From Dulcicalothrix desertica PCC 7102 (GTDB lineage: Bacteria; Cyanobacteriota; Cyanobacteriia; Cyanobacteriales; Nostocaceae): DNA of 64,000 nucleotides. This document shows, piece by piece, positions 52,840 through 62,023 of this stretch. Under the pieces are notes generated by a model. That model saw only the letters and a program-made list of their open reading frames with translations, searched no databases and was not told the DNA's origin. The translations under genes were made by a program, and so were the position numbers. The DNA lies in the NCBI RefSeq assembly GCF_003991905.1, contig NZ_RSCL01000007.1, positions 343,475 to 407,474 of the forward strand. The letters are read 5' to 3'. The first letter of the stretch is position 1; the number at the start of each line of letters is the position of its first letter.

Positions 52840-53454
52840 TTAAATGTATTCGTTTTGATTAACAGTTGCTGTGTAGGTATCCTTTTGTTCAGAAGAATCG
52901 CCGTCTTCGTTACCTTGGCTATCAGCTTCTGTTTCGGGATTTGAGTAAGCTGCGTTTTTAACAGAATCAACTGTATTATAAGCAGCAGTTTTAACAGTGT
53001 CAGTAGTATTTTTAACAGTATCATTAACGTTTACTACTGTATTTTTGACTTTATCTACAGAAGCGTTAACAGTGTTATTAACGTCTACCGCTGTATCCTT
53101 GATGATATCTCCAACATTTTTTGTTGTATCGCTAACACCAGTTGCCACAGTATTAACAGTTTCACCTATTGCTGCAACTGTTTGGTTAAAACCTTGTGCG
53201 GTGTTTCTAACAACGTTAGTTACACCTTGTATTGTTTGACTCAGCTTTTCACCAATTCCTTTTATTGCTAATGTACCAGCAATTGCACCTACTCCGGCGC
53301 CAATTAAGCTTCCAATAATAACTTTCGATAACTCATTACTACGTGCATTATTTGCTGTGTCAGTCTCTCCATTCAAGATGTAGGTATTAGAGAGTGTATT
53401 TTGTGTTGGTATATTTTGTCTTTCTGGAGGTAATAATGGTTGATTGCTATTCAT
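52840..53454 (-). CDS. LEA-like protein with glycine-zipper segment
   Basis: This is a 204-residue protein. A polar N-terminus is followed by a Gly-zipper hydrophobic segment (VIIGSLIGAGVGAIAGTLAIKG). About 100 residues of degenerate 11-mers such as VNDTVKNTTDTVK and VDKVKNTVVNV follow, giving the amphipathic helix of group-3 LEA and YtxH-like proteins. The tail is acidic. It is paralogous in layout to the gene at 53575-54621, which is upstream on the same strand. Desiccation or membrane protection is an inference from the class. Confidence 0.78.
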   Translation of the reverse strand: MNSNQPLLPPERQNIPTQNTLSNTYILNGETDTANNARSNELSKVIIGSLIGAGVGAIAGTLAIKGIGEKLSQTIQGVTNVVRNTAQGFNQTVAAIGETVNTVATGVSDTTKNVGDIIKDTAVDVNNTVNASVDKVKNTVVNVNDTVKNTTDTVKTAAYNTVDSVKNAAYSNPETEADSQGNEDGDSSEQKDTYTATVNQNEYI

Positions 53455-53499
53455 AACAAGCTCCTCATAAAAAATTATTTTCTTACTCTTGTCTATGCT

Positions 53500-53526
53500 C
53501 TTGTGGAACGGGCATCCTGCCCGTCC
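53500..53526. repeat. GGGCATCCTGCCC-family palindrome
   Basis: CTTGTGGAACGGGCATCCTG then CCCGTCC, in the spacer between the two LEA-like genes. It is the same family as 51308-51333. Confidence 0.75.
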
Positions 53527-53574
53527 AACAAACTAAAATACAGGGTGACTCAAGCCACCCCATATTAAATTCAC

Positions 53575-54621
53575 TTATTCAAAAGCACTACCAGTACGGT
53601 TGATTTCTTCTTCTAATGAATCCATATCAATAGAAGCAGAAGCTCTGCGCGCTTCGAGGTCTGAAGTTGGACTTACATAAATAGAGGCAGAACTTGTATC
53701 GCTCATTGGACTGCTCATACTGCTTGTTGATTGACCAGCAGTATAACCACTACTGTATTGACTACCTGAAGACTGTTGGGGTTTCTGCGTTTCATACTTA
53801 AATGTATCAGTTGCATATTGCACCGACTGATTCAAGTTTTCAGCAGTACTCTGTACATTGTCAGCTCCAGATTTAACTGCTTGGTTAAGACCATCTGCTG
53901 TATTTTGCACAGCGTCAGCTCCAGATTTAACTGCTTGGCTAAGACTATCTGCTGTGCCTTGTACAACATCAGCTCCAGCTTTTACTACTTGACCTACACC
54001 TTGACTTACACCTTGTGCTGTACTCTGTACTGCATCCATCGTGCCAGCTGCTACTTGTGAAGCGCTATCAGCAACACCTTTTGCTGTATCTACTGCACCA
54101 CCAACAACTGCTTGGGTTGTACCCTCAGCTAAACTTTGTGCTGCTTGTCCTAAACCTTGACCAGTTTGCACTAAACCAGAACCAATGGTTTTAGCTGCTT
54201 CACCAATACCCTTAGCTGCGTGCCCAAAACCTTGAGCAATTCTTTTGCCAGCAAATGCAGCAGCTAAAGACCCTAAAGTACCACCAATAAGTCCACCTAA
54301 CAATATTCTGCTTAATCCATTATCTTTGTCTTGTCCTGATGTAGCATTCGCTCCCATACTGCCTGAACCAGAATTACCACCTGACTGTTGATTCGACTGA
54401 CCAGATGATTGGTTGTATTGCTGACTATATGGTTGATTAGGTTGATTAGATTGATTAGGTTGATTAGATTGACTATATTGCTGATTATTATATTGTTGAC
54501 CGTATCCGCTGCGGCCTTCATAGCCCTGTCTACCTATATCACTGATATTGGCATCGGCGCCTGTTCGACTCTGATAATACTGATTATCACGTTGCTCATT
54601 GTTTCGTATGTTATCAACCAT
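53575..54621 (-). CDS. LEA-like protein with Gln/Asn-rich N-terminus and glycine zipper
   Basis: This is a 348-residue protein. Residues 1-100 are low-complexity (repeated QSNQPNQ, QQYNQ, GGNSGSGS). A Gly-zipper segment follows (ILLGGLIGGTLGSLAAAFAGKRIAQG). Next come about 150 residues of near-perfect 11- to 18-residue repeats such as VQGTADSLSQAVKSGAD and VQNTADGLNQAVKSGAD. The C-terminus is Ser-rich and acidic (SIDMDSLEEEIN). The repeats predict a long amphipathic helix. The DNA encoding them is itself repetitive, so copy number may vary between strains. A Q/N-rich head could promote assembly. Confidence 0.8.
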   Translation of the reverse strand: MVDNIRNNEQRDNQYYQSRTGADANISDIGRQGYEGRSGYGQQYNNQQYSQSNQPNQSNQPNQPYSQQYNQSSGQSNQQSGGNSGSGSMGANATSGQDKDNGLSRILLGGLIGGTLGSLAAAFAGKRIAQGFGHAAKGIGEAAKTIGSGLVQTGQGLGQAAQSLAEGTTQAVVGGAVDTAKGVADSASQVAAGTMDAVQSTAQGVSQGVGQVVKAGADVVQGTADSLSQAVKSGADAVQNTADGLNQAVKSGADNVQSTAENLNQSVQYATDTFKYETQKPQQSSGSQYSSGYTAGQSTSSMSSPMSDTSSASIYVSPTSDLEARRASASIDMDSLEEEINRTGSAFE

Positions 54622-55665
54622 ATTCTTCGACTCCTTGTAAAGGCAAAATGTGTTTCGATAATGCTAATTTAGCGATTTAAAACAGTATATTAACCTTTCT
54701 GTAGACAGAGTATATTATTTTTTTATCTACATCTATAGCGGTAGCATTTAATCAAATTTAACCGCTATCTTCATCGATGATAGCTACTAACACATATTCA
54801 TACTTTTATTTGAATAAATTATTAATTTTTACATTAAAATTTGTTTAATTAATGTCTTCTTAACCTTCTGTGAATACGACAAAAAACCTCCCTATCGAGA
54901 GGTTAATTAGAAACTGTTAACTATAAAGAAACCCGACTTCTAGTGCAAATCTTCATTTTTACACCAAGTCTCGCTGAAGAAACCGGGTTTCTCGGAGTAA
55001 TTAATAACATTTTCTTACCTAATATCTTGCACCCCTATCTTGCTCCCGAAAATCGCAGCTTGTTAACCAAGTTTTCCTTTATTTTAGGCAAAAAGCTTAT
55101 CGTTACGTAGCACTGCCCACCTTACTTTGCTATATCAACTAATCTTATCTTGAGTTTCATACGCATACATTTCTGTTAATTTTGACACATTGATTATATC
55201 AGCATCACGGTACTTGGTATCAAAATCACTAATTTTATGAGGCGCCATACTGATTTGATTCCCTCCGCCTATCTTCACCTCCTAAGTTAAGAACTAAAAC
55301 CCTTATAATCATCTTTCTTTAGGATGAGTTAGATTAATATTTAGATTGCTTTCAGCGAGTAATAATTATGTATGTAAGGTCTGCTCAAATGCTTGTAGAG
55401 TAAGAGTTATGGACAATATTAAAACATTTGTATAGTTTCCATGTGACTACTTACTTGCACAAATTAAAAATGTGACTATATTCTTGCGTTAAATGTAGGT
55501 TAGTAGCTCCAAAAACGAAAACAGAAGCGAATGGCTTATAGTTGCCATAAAACTTATAAATCTAAATCAGAAATACATTACCTTACCTTCGTCAGATTTT
55601 TTTCTCATCAGCAAATTATATTGTTTATACAAGTAATACATATAAACTTAACTACGGAGAAACAA
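54622..55665. other. About 1 kb intergenic region
   Basis: It contains a small hairpin AACCTC-CCTATCGA-GAGGTT at about 54887-54906, and a copy of the GAAACCGGGTTTC palindrome at 54978-54996 preceded by a loosely related GAAACCCGAC at about 54929. The remaining DNA is AT-rich. The frame of the ExoD gene is open back to 55531, but that part has no ribosome site and no family similarity. Otherwise no gene. Confidence 0.45.
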
Positions 55666-56271
55666 TTGCAAACCTCGAAACTACTACGGGATATATTACA
55701 ACGTCACTCAGCAGAACGTATATACTTAAGAGATTTAATTTCTGGGATGAAAGAACGTTCGTTTGCCGGATTATTAATGATTTGTGCATTACCAGAAGCT
55801 CTACCATTACCTGTTGCCGGAGTTTCAGCAATTATTGGTATACCGTTAATGATAGTTTCTCTTCAGTTGCTTTTGGGTTTTCGCAAACCTTGGTTGCCAA
55901 GTTGGATAGCTAACCGTTCGTTAAAGCGTAAAGATGTTGAAAAGCTTTTCAACAAAATTTTGTCAATTCTTGAAAAATACGAAAGTGTAATTCGTCCACG
56001 TTGGAAATTTGTAACTCACCCAAACGCACAACGTTTGCTCGGACTATTACTTCTCATACTGGCTTTTATTATTGCGCTTCCCATTCCTTTCGGGAATATG
56101 CTCCCTGCGATTATTATCATTATCATTAGTTTGGGTTTAATTGAGCAAGATGGTATTGTGATAGCTTTCGGTGCGTGTTTATCTTGTATACTCTTCGCTT
56201 TTGTCGCATATGCACTACTTACTTTAAGTCAGTTTATCCCAAAATTAAATAGTGGGTTCTTCGCTCGGTAA
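55666..56271 (+). CDS. ExoD-family exopolysaccharide synthesis protein
   Basis: This protein is 201 residues from TTG at 55666, chosen because CGGAGA lies 5 bases before it and the protein then matches family length; upstream ATG 55531 would add 45 unrelated residues. The ExoD core is LRDLISGMKERSFAGLLMICALPEALPLPVAGVSAIIGIPLMIVS, then FRKPWLPSWIANRSL and a membrane-rich C-terminal half with ALPIPFGNMLPAIIIIIISLGLIEQDGIVIAFG. ExoD affects exopolysaccharide production in rhizobia; the mechanism is unknown. The gene is not adjacent to other polysaccharide genes. Confidence 0.88.
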   Translation: MQTSKLLRDILQRHSAERIYLRDLISGMKERSFAGLLMICALPEALPLPVAGVSAIIGIPLMIVSLQLLLGFRKPWLPSWIANRSLKRKDVEKLFNKILSILEKYESVIRPRWKFVTHPNAQRLLGLLLLILAFIIALPIPFGNMLPAIIIIIISLGLIEQDGIVIAFGACLSCILFAFVAYALLTLSQFIPKLNSGFFAR

Positions 56272-56383
56272 AAATAATTCTTTCGATATATGAAACGTAA
56301 AAATTTAAGTTAGATAATTATAAGTATATATCAAGAAATTATATACAGTCCCGTCAAATTATTAATACTTGTTAAAAAATACG

Positions 56384-57727
56384 ATGAAATTAATAGAAAT
56401 AATACGTTATAAATGGAACTCCTTTAAAAAGGCATTAAAAACTTCGGCGCCAAGCGAAAAACCCCAGCAATATAAAAAAGCCTCTTTATTTCCTAATGGT
56501 AAAGCAAACAAGGCAGCATTGTCACTGGTCATGCGCGGTGTTGCCGAAGTCTTATCACAAAAAATGAACCTACCCTGGAAAGTTGAAGCCAGTAATAATA
56601 CTTTGAGTTACGAACAAATTAATAGTAGCAAAGGAAAAATTTGTTATTACATCACCGATAACCCAGAAACGCCGCAACCAGATACTTTAGTTGAAGAAAC
56701 TGCTCTTAACGTTATCGACCAATTCGACCCTAGAGCTTGCGCTATTCATTTAATATACTGTGCCCTTGCTGCAAACCTTGACAAACCTTGGGAACAGACT
56801 TTTGTCATTGACGACAAACAGCTACTTGAGTATACAGGACTCGTCAGGCGCCGCGACTTGTGCAAACACGAACAATTGAGCATTTTATATGAACTATTAC
56901 GTCAACCAGCCCAGATATTAGCTCGTATAGTTTGGCCTAAGCAAGGAAAAGTCGGAGCATTTACAGTTGCAGATTTAAAAATCTGGGATATCACTGTATT
57001 AAGAGACTACCAAACCGATAAAGCTGGTAATACTAAGTTAGTTGGTTTAAAAGTAATTGGTAAAGCAGGCGCCTGGGCAAAATACTTTCTCAACAAATCA
57101 GAATATCATTACAGTACAGGTGTAATCACCAAAAAAACCGTCCAAAAACTATTTAGCATCGGCAAGCAAAATATTGGCGCCGCAAGAATGTTAGTATGGC
57201 TAACCTTCCAAGTACAACCAGGTAAACAAGACAGTGTAATGGGCAAAACCCTAATGGAAATAGCTTATGGCGCCGAAAAAGTATCAATGGTCGAACAAGA
57301 CAGACAACTTAGACGCTCCTTAGCAGATGACTTTGAAACAGATTTAAAAGTAGTCAAAGATGCAGGTTGGCATGTGGAAGTTAACCAAGGAACAGTCTGG
57401 CTAAAAAGTGAACACCCCACTAAAAGACCTATTGGTTATTGGAACGACTTATTAAATACAACATTGCGTATTCAATTACCAACCGACGCACAGGAGTATT
57501 TAGCCTTACCAGAAAATCAACATATAGTAAATAATAACGAAGATACTCTCAAACCACCAACAGCAAATGCTATTAGAGAAGCAAGAAAAGCCAAAGGTTG
57601 GTCAAGAGCATCTTTTGCTACTAGGATGGGAAAAAGTATATCTTGGGTTGATGCTATAGAGACAGGTCATCGTCAAGTTTCTAAAAAAGACTTACCCAAA
57701 ATAATTGATGAACTTGAATTAGAATAA
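56384..57727 (+). CDS. Large protein with C-terminal XRE helix-turn-helix, function unknown
   Basis: This protein is 447 residues from ATG 56384; a TTG at 56369 would add five. The N-terminal 380 residues are soluble and unfamiliar to me, with VIDDKQLLEYTGLVRRRDL, FSIGKQNIGAARMLVWLTFQ and RPIGYWNDLLNTTLRIQLP as recognisable islands. Their mixture of predicted helices could be a winged-helix fold of the plasmid-initiator kind, but that is conjecture. The C-terminal 55 residues (IREARKAKGWSRASFATRMGKSISWVDAIETGHRQVSKKDL) are a standard XRE/Cro HTH. It ends 15 bases before a MITE-like element. Confidence 0.75.
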   Translation: MKLIEIIRYKWNSFKKALKTSAPSEKPQQYKKASLFPNGKANKAALSLVMRGVAEVLSQKMNLPWKVEASNNTLSYEQINSSKGKICYYITDNPETPQPDTLVEETALNVIDQFDPRACAIHLIYCALAANLDKPWEQTFVIDDKQLLEYTGLVRRRDLCKHEQLSILYELLRQPAQILARIVWPKQGKVGAFTVADLKIWDITVLRDYQTDKAGNTKLVGLKVIGKAGAWAKYFLNKSEYHYSTGVITKKTVQKLFSIGKQNIGAARMLVWLTFQVQPGKQDSVMGKTLMEIAYGAEKVSMVEQDRQLRRSLADDFETDLKVVKDAGWHVEVNQGTVWLKSEHPTKRPIGYWNDLLNTTLRIQLPTDAQEYLALPENQHIVNNNEDTLKPPTANAIREARKAKGWSRASFATRMGKSISWVDAIETGHRQVSKKDLPKIIDELELE

Positions 57728-57741
57728 TTTGGCAAAGAATT

Positions 57742-57857
57742 GATCCCCCCTAACCCCCCTTAATAAGGGGGGGACAAGAAAGTAAACAAACAATTCTTAG
57801 CCCTATATGTAAACAAACAATTCTTAGCCCCCCTTATTAAGGGGGGTTGGGGGGATC
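57742..57857. repeat. MITE-like C-run/G-run element D, invading a gene end
   Basis: GATCCCCCCTAACCCCCC-TTAATAA-GGGGGGG on the left, CCCCCCTTATTAAGGGGGG-TTGGGGGGATC on the right. The core contains a 22-base direct duplication beginning GTAAACAAACAATTCTTAG. The minus-strand GT39-like gene reads into the right end, which gives it its last six residues and stop. Confidence 0.88.
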
Positions 57858-59444
57858 AAAATTAGTTCCTAATTTATACAGCGAATAAAACCTATCCGAA
57901 TAAACACGATTCATTCTCGACTTATATACCGTTTCTATATCACGTTGCAACTGACTAGATGGATTTAACACATAGACATTTGAGGATAAATTTGCTACCC
58001 TCGGCGCCGAATTTTCTCTAACTAATAATAATCTTACTTCTGAATCCAGCAAATAACTCAAAGAAAAAACGTTACCATAATTAATTCCAGCATCATCGCT
58101 AATTAAAACCGAGCGTGATTGATTAATAATTCGAGCAACTTCAGGGTTCCCATAACTAACAACTTTATTCCACCAAGTATCAGCTTGAGAATTAACGGCA
58201 ATTGAAATAATGCCAAGCGTTAGTATTGCTACCGTCACTCTACACCAAATTTGGCGCCGTGAAAAAATACCGTCATTAACTTGATAGCACAAAAAGTAAG
58301 CAACAGCAATAATTATTCCCAAATATGAAGGTATCAAATATCGCTCAGAAACTGACCGCATTCCACCCAAAATCAAATCAGGTATTACTAACGGTAACGC
58401 TGGAATAAAAATTAGAGTTACAACAAACAACCATACTTTTATATTTGTTCTGACATATAAAAAGTAGACCGCATAGCTAACAAAACCCAAAACGAACAGC
58501 GCAGCTAAGTATTGAAAAATATTATCTAAATTCCAATTAAAGTCAAAAAAAATGCGCGTAATTTGCAATAACCAAGATTGAAATAAATTTGCTACAGGAA
58601 TTGGCGCCTGTGTCCATTCAGTAGTAATATTAAATCTATACAAATTAGTCACTACAATAATCAACCAAGGACTAGCAAACAAAAAACTAACCAACATAGC
58701 TGTACAAAAAGCTTCTACAGTCTTTGTCCATTTAAATTTAGCTGTAGTAATTACATAAACAGCATGAGCAATTGCGACAAACCCACTCAGTAAAAATGTG
58801 TACATGCTTAATGCCAAACTCAGTGCGTATATACCCCAATTAAAAACAGGATATTTTATATCTTGCGATTCTTCAACTTTTATCGCCCGTAATAAACAAC
58901 CACTCGATAATAAAATAGTTACAGCCCAAAGAATATATTCACGCGCTTCACTAGAATAAACAAATAACACTGGCGAACATAAAGTTAATGCTACAGCAAA
59001 ATAAGGCGCCCCTAATGGAACTCTAAACAATAAATAACACAACCAATACATAGAAGGAATTAACAATAAACTAATAACAGCAGATAAACATCTAATAGCT
59101 GTCACCGAGTTACCAAAAATAGCCACCCAAAGCCGCGCCAATATATAATAAAGCGGTGGATGCTGAGGGTCTTCAATCGCCAAAGAGTTAATAGTATCAA
59201 TCAAACCTCTATCATCATTAACACCTTGAAATTTAGCTAAACTATCACTCGTAATTACACGACCATTAAACACTTCCCGCTTGACTTCACTTGCTGTATA
59301 TCCCGATACTCGCAGCATTGTAAAAGTTTCATCATGCCAAAAAACTTTACCGTCTAGGTTAACGAAGCGAAAACACACTCCTAGCAGTAAAACCACAACA
59401 ATAAAATACCGTAACCAATTAGGAGCAATTCGGAGATGCTTCAT
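57837..59444 (-). CDS. GT39/ArnT-like membrane glycosyltransferase
   Basis: This is a 535-residue protein with about 11-12 membrane segments. After the first helix it has FWHDETFTMLRVSGY, where the Asp-Glu pair is the catalytic region of dolichyl/undecaprenyl-phosphate-sugar-dependent transferases, followed by DPQHPPLYYILARLW. The C-terminal ~130 residues are periplasmic. It would move a sugar from a polyprenyl-phosphate donor to a lipid, glycan or protein outside the membrane. The C-terminus FDPPNPP and the stop codon are encoded by MITE element D, so the native end has been replaced. Confidence 0.85.
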   Translation of the reverse strand: MKHLRIAPNWLRYFIVVVLLLGVCFRFVNLDGKVFWHDETFTMLRVSGYTASEVKREVFNGRVITSDSLAKFQGVNDDRGLIDTINSLAIEDPQHPPLYYILARLWVAIFGNSVTAIRCLSAVISLLLIPSMYWLCYLLFRVPLGAPYFAVALTLCSPVLFVYSSEAREYILWAVTILLSSGCLLRAIKVEESQDIKYPVFNWGIYALSLALSMYTFLLSGFVAIAHAVYVITTAKFKWTKTVEAFCTAMLVSFLFASPWLIIVVTNLYRFNITTEWTQAPIPVANLFQSWLLQITRIFFDFNWNLDNIFQYLAALFVLGFVSYAVYFLYVRTNIKVWLFVVTLIFIPALPLVIPDLILGGMRSVSERYLIPSYLGIIIAVAYFLCYQVNDGIFSRRQIWCRVTVAILTLGIISIAVNSQADTWWNKVVSYGNPEVARIINQSRSVLISDDAGINYGNVFSLSYLLDSEVRLLLVRENSAPRVANLSSNVYVLNPSSQLQRDIETVYKSRMNRVYSDRFYSLYKLGTNFDPPNPP

Positions 59445-59552
59445 AAACCTTTATATAGCAATCGCAGTTCACATATGAATTTAGCAAAGTTCACATGGTT
59501 CTCGAAGCTTGCTACAATAAATTAGCATATCCCTTGCTTGTTACCAGCCGTT

Positions 59553-60020
59553 ATGACTCGTGAAATAGTATTACCATCTTGGTGCAGTGATGCGGATTTA
59601 ATGGAAATGAGCGCACAAAATCCAGAGATGCGCTTTGAACGTAATGCTGACGGAACTCTAGAAACTATGTCTCCTACAGGTGGATTTTCTGGCAACAGAG
59701 AATTAAAAGCTGGTGCATCATTATTAAATTGGGTGGAAAGTCAAGGACTGGGTGAGGTATTTGGACTTAGTACTGGTTTTAGACTCAAAAACAAAGCAAT
59801 ACGCTCTCCTGATGCTGCGTTTGTCTCTGCGGAACGTTTACCCCAAGACTGGGAAACTAGAGAAGACCAATTTCTTGATTTGGCGCCAGATTTTATCATT
59901 GAAATCCGTTCTAGCACCGACAGTCTGGAAAAACTTAAGCGAAAAATGCAAGGTTTTACAGTCGTCAAGTTTTATTCAACAAGCAACCGCTCTTGGTACT
60001 TTACATTATGCGGCGCCTGA
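59553..60020 (+). pseudogene. Uma2-family protein, 3-prime part replaced
   Basis: From ATG 59553 the frame gives a normal Uma2 N-terminus (SDADLMEMSAQNPEMRFERNADGTLETMSPTGG) and core (IRSPDAAFVSAERLPQDW, APDFIIEIRSSTDSLEKLKRKMQ). At about 59945 the similarity stops where family members continue with a (Y)xxxGxxxxWLIxP region. The remaining residues, GFTVVKFYSTSNRSWYFTLCGA, are a kinase gene read in the wrong frame. A recombination or deletion has therefore joined two genes. Confidence 0.75.
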
Positions 60021-60807
60021 GCAATTTAGAGGGTCTGTTTTTCAAAATAGTGATTTATATAGCTTGGGTGTTACCTGTATTAGCTTAATTACGGGTGTAT
60101 TCTCTGTTGAAAAACTTTATGATGGCGCCAGTTCCAGTTGGTGTTGGCGTAACTTTGTACCTGTTACTAATACTATCAGCGATGAATTAGGACAAATTTT
60201 AGATAAATTACTACAATTTCAGCCAATACATCGGTATTCGTCAGCACAAGAAGTTCTGCAAGCACTTTCGTTGTTACCACCTATTAGTACACAGATACCG
60301 CCAACGCTACATCTAGACACATTGATTCCAGTTACAGTTCTAAGTAGTGCGAGTCAAACTTCTAAAATAGAAATATATTATATTAAACTTGAACTTTTAC
60401 TTAAATCTCAGAAATGGAAAGAAGCTGACTTAGAAACTTGGAAATTACTATGCATGGCATTAAATAAACCTTTAGAAGTTAAGATAACAAGTAGCGAAAT
60501 TAACTTGATTAACTGCGAATAATTACATAAAATAGACCAGCTTTGGGTAAAAGCAAGTAATGGTAAATTTGGCTTTAGCATTCAAAATCAAATATTAGAG
60601 AGTGTCGGAAAAGACTACGTACTATTTTGTCAACATGTACAATGGCAAAGCTACAACTCAACGTTGTTCCACCAAAGTCTCAAATTCAGCAACGAAGCTC
60701 CACCCGGACACTTCCCTTCGCGAATTTGGGCTTTCTGTGATAAATATTGGCGTTACCTGGACATAATTGCTTTAAAGTTAGCACAGTGCAGCGTCACTAG
60801 CATTTAG
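59949..60807 (+). pseudogene. Remnant of a Ser/Thr kinase-GUN4 fusion gene
   Basis: One frame reads VLQSSSFIQQATALGTLHYAAPEQFRG (activation segment with APE motif), then SDLYSLGVTCISLITG and LLQFQPIHRYSSAQEVLQAL, the C-lobe of a Hanks-type kinase. It continues KIEIYYIKLELLLKSQKWKEADLETWKLL, the GUN4 start. A TAA at 60520-60522 interrupts, and the same frame goes on with IDQLWVKASNGKFGFSIQNQIL...FPSRIWAFCDKYWRYLD to TAG at 60805-60807, the rest of a GUN4-like domain. The kinase N-lobe with its ATP site is missing at the Uma2 junction. Kinase-GUN4 fusions exist in cyanobacteria; this one is dead. Confidence 0.8.
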
Positions 60808-60843
60808 TAAGTTTTACTCAACAATTCTATTTAATATAATCAT

Positions 60844-61917
60844 ATGAATAAGGCTAAAACTTCATTAAAAGATACACAAGAAGCATTAGAAACCGCTAAA
60901 TATTCTTACGAAGAAAACCTCCGCAAGTTACAAAGCATTGAGCAACAAGCACATGCAGCTCAAGCATCCGGAGATGATGCAAGTGCAAAAAAACTGATGA
61001 TGCAGGCAATTGAAGTTGAGGAACATCTCTCAGTATTGGATGCTGATATCAAATATTTAGAGAGTCTTCTGAACGAGAAACCAAAGCCAAAGAATTTCAA
61101 TATTATCTTACTATCGTTAATTCCACTCGCCCTAATATTATTTGCTGGCTATAGCTATTGGCATTTTACACAAAAGGCGCCGACCACCAATATAACTTGT
61201 TTACCATCTGGTACAAAGGTGCGAATCAATGGTTCCACCAGCATGGTACGCATCAACAAAATGCTCAAACAACTAATAGAGTCAAAGTGTCCTGGTTCGG
61301 TCATCGAAACTGCATCGAATGGTTCAGATGTGGGAATTCAACAAGTTACCGCAGGTCAAGTAGATATTGCTGCTGTTTCACGACCGTTAAACGCACAAGA
61401 ACAAGCAAATGGGCTAGTTCCTAATTTTGTCAAGCGTGATGCAATCGCGGTTGTAGTTGGTAAACAAAATCCATTCCAGCAAGGATTAACAACTGCCCAA
61501 GTCGCGGACATCTTTAAAGGTAATATTACCAATTGGTCGGCAGTTGGTGGTAATAATAGCACCATCCAAGTTATAAACCGACCATCTGTTAGTGGTACAC
61601 ATCACGCATTCGGTGAACTAGTTCTCAATAATGCCGAATTTGGTACGACACCTAATATAACTACATATCCAACCGACGAAACAACTCGCATCCTCAGAAA
61701 ACTCCAAACAGATGGTATTAGCTATGGTAGCTATAGTCAAGTAAATCAACAGAGTGTACGAGTAGTCCCCATCAATGGTTTAATGCCAGACTCTGAAAAA
61801 TATCCACTGCGGCGCCAGCTATTCTATATATATAAAGACCCGATGAGTCCTACTGTAAAAACCTTCATGGATTTTCTCAATTCACCCGAAGTCAAAAAAA
61901 TCATCGACGAAAACTAG
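60844..61917 (+). CDS. Membrane-anchored PstS-like phosphate-binding protein
   Basis: This is a 357-residue protein. Residues 1-80 form a coiled coil (LKDTQEALETAKYSYEENLRKLQSIEQQ), 84-108 one membrane helix (FNIILLSLIPLALILFAGYSYW), and 115-357 a periplasmic type-2 binding-protein domain. The phosphate-site loops are recognisable: VRINGSTSM, NGSDVGIQQV, RPSVSGTHHAF and the conserved DIAAVSR and VADIFKGNITNWS. Unlike transported PstS it has no signal peptidase site and a cytosolic coiled coil, so a sensory role is plausible. It lies 36 bases after the kinase-GUN4 remnant, which may have been its signalling partner. Confidence 0.85.
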   Translation: MNKAKTSLKDTQEALETAKYSYEENLRKLQSIEQQAHAAQASGDDASAKKLMMQAIEVEEHLSVLDADIKYLESLLNEKPKPKNFNIILLSLIPLALILFAGYSYWHFTQKAPTTNITCLPSGTKVRINGSTSMVRINKMLKQLIESKCPGSVIETASNGSDVGIQQVTAGQVDIAAVSRPLNAQEQANGLVPNFVKRDAIAVVVGKQNPFQQGLTTAQVADIFKGNITNWSAVGGNNSTIQVINRPSVSGTHHAFGELVLNNAEFGTTPNITTYPTDETTRILRKLQTDGISYGSYSQVNQQSVRVVPINGLMPDSEKYPLRRQLFYIYKDPMSPTVKTFMDFLNSPEVKKIIDEN

Positions 61918-61984
61918 AAACCCGGTTTCTTTATCGATATCTTTTAATGAAAATAATGATTTTGCGCGAGAAACCGGGTTTCTT
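61917..61984. repeat. Facing pair of GAAACCCGGTTTC palindromes
   Basis: GAAACCCGGTTTCT at 61918-61931 and AGAAACCGGGTTTCT at 61970-61984 are each palindromic and can also pair with each other around a 40-base AT-rich loop. They fill the gap after the PstS-like gene. The same motif occurs singly at 357-371 and 54978-54996. Confidence 0.8.
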
Positions 61985-62023
61985 TGATATGCTGAAATGC
62001 AGTTTGAGTTAAAGTAAGCCACT

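Noticed and set aside
54409-54672. 87-residue plus-strand ORF rich in Ile/Leu/Arg
   Set aside because: It is the antisense of the Gln/Asn/Pro repeats of the LEA-like gene (TGATTAGGT units) and has no independent support.
59752-60522. 256-residue plus-strand ORF covering the Uma2-kinase junction
   Set aside because: Its first 65 residues are Uma2 DNA read in the wrong frame. Only the part from about 59949 is homologous to anything, so it was recorded as a pseudogene.
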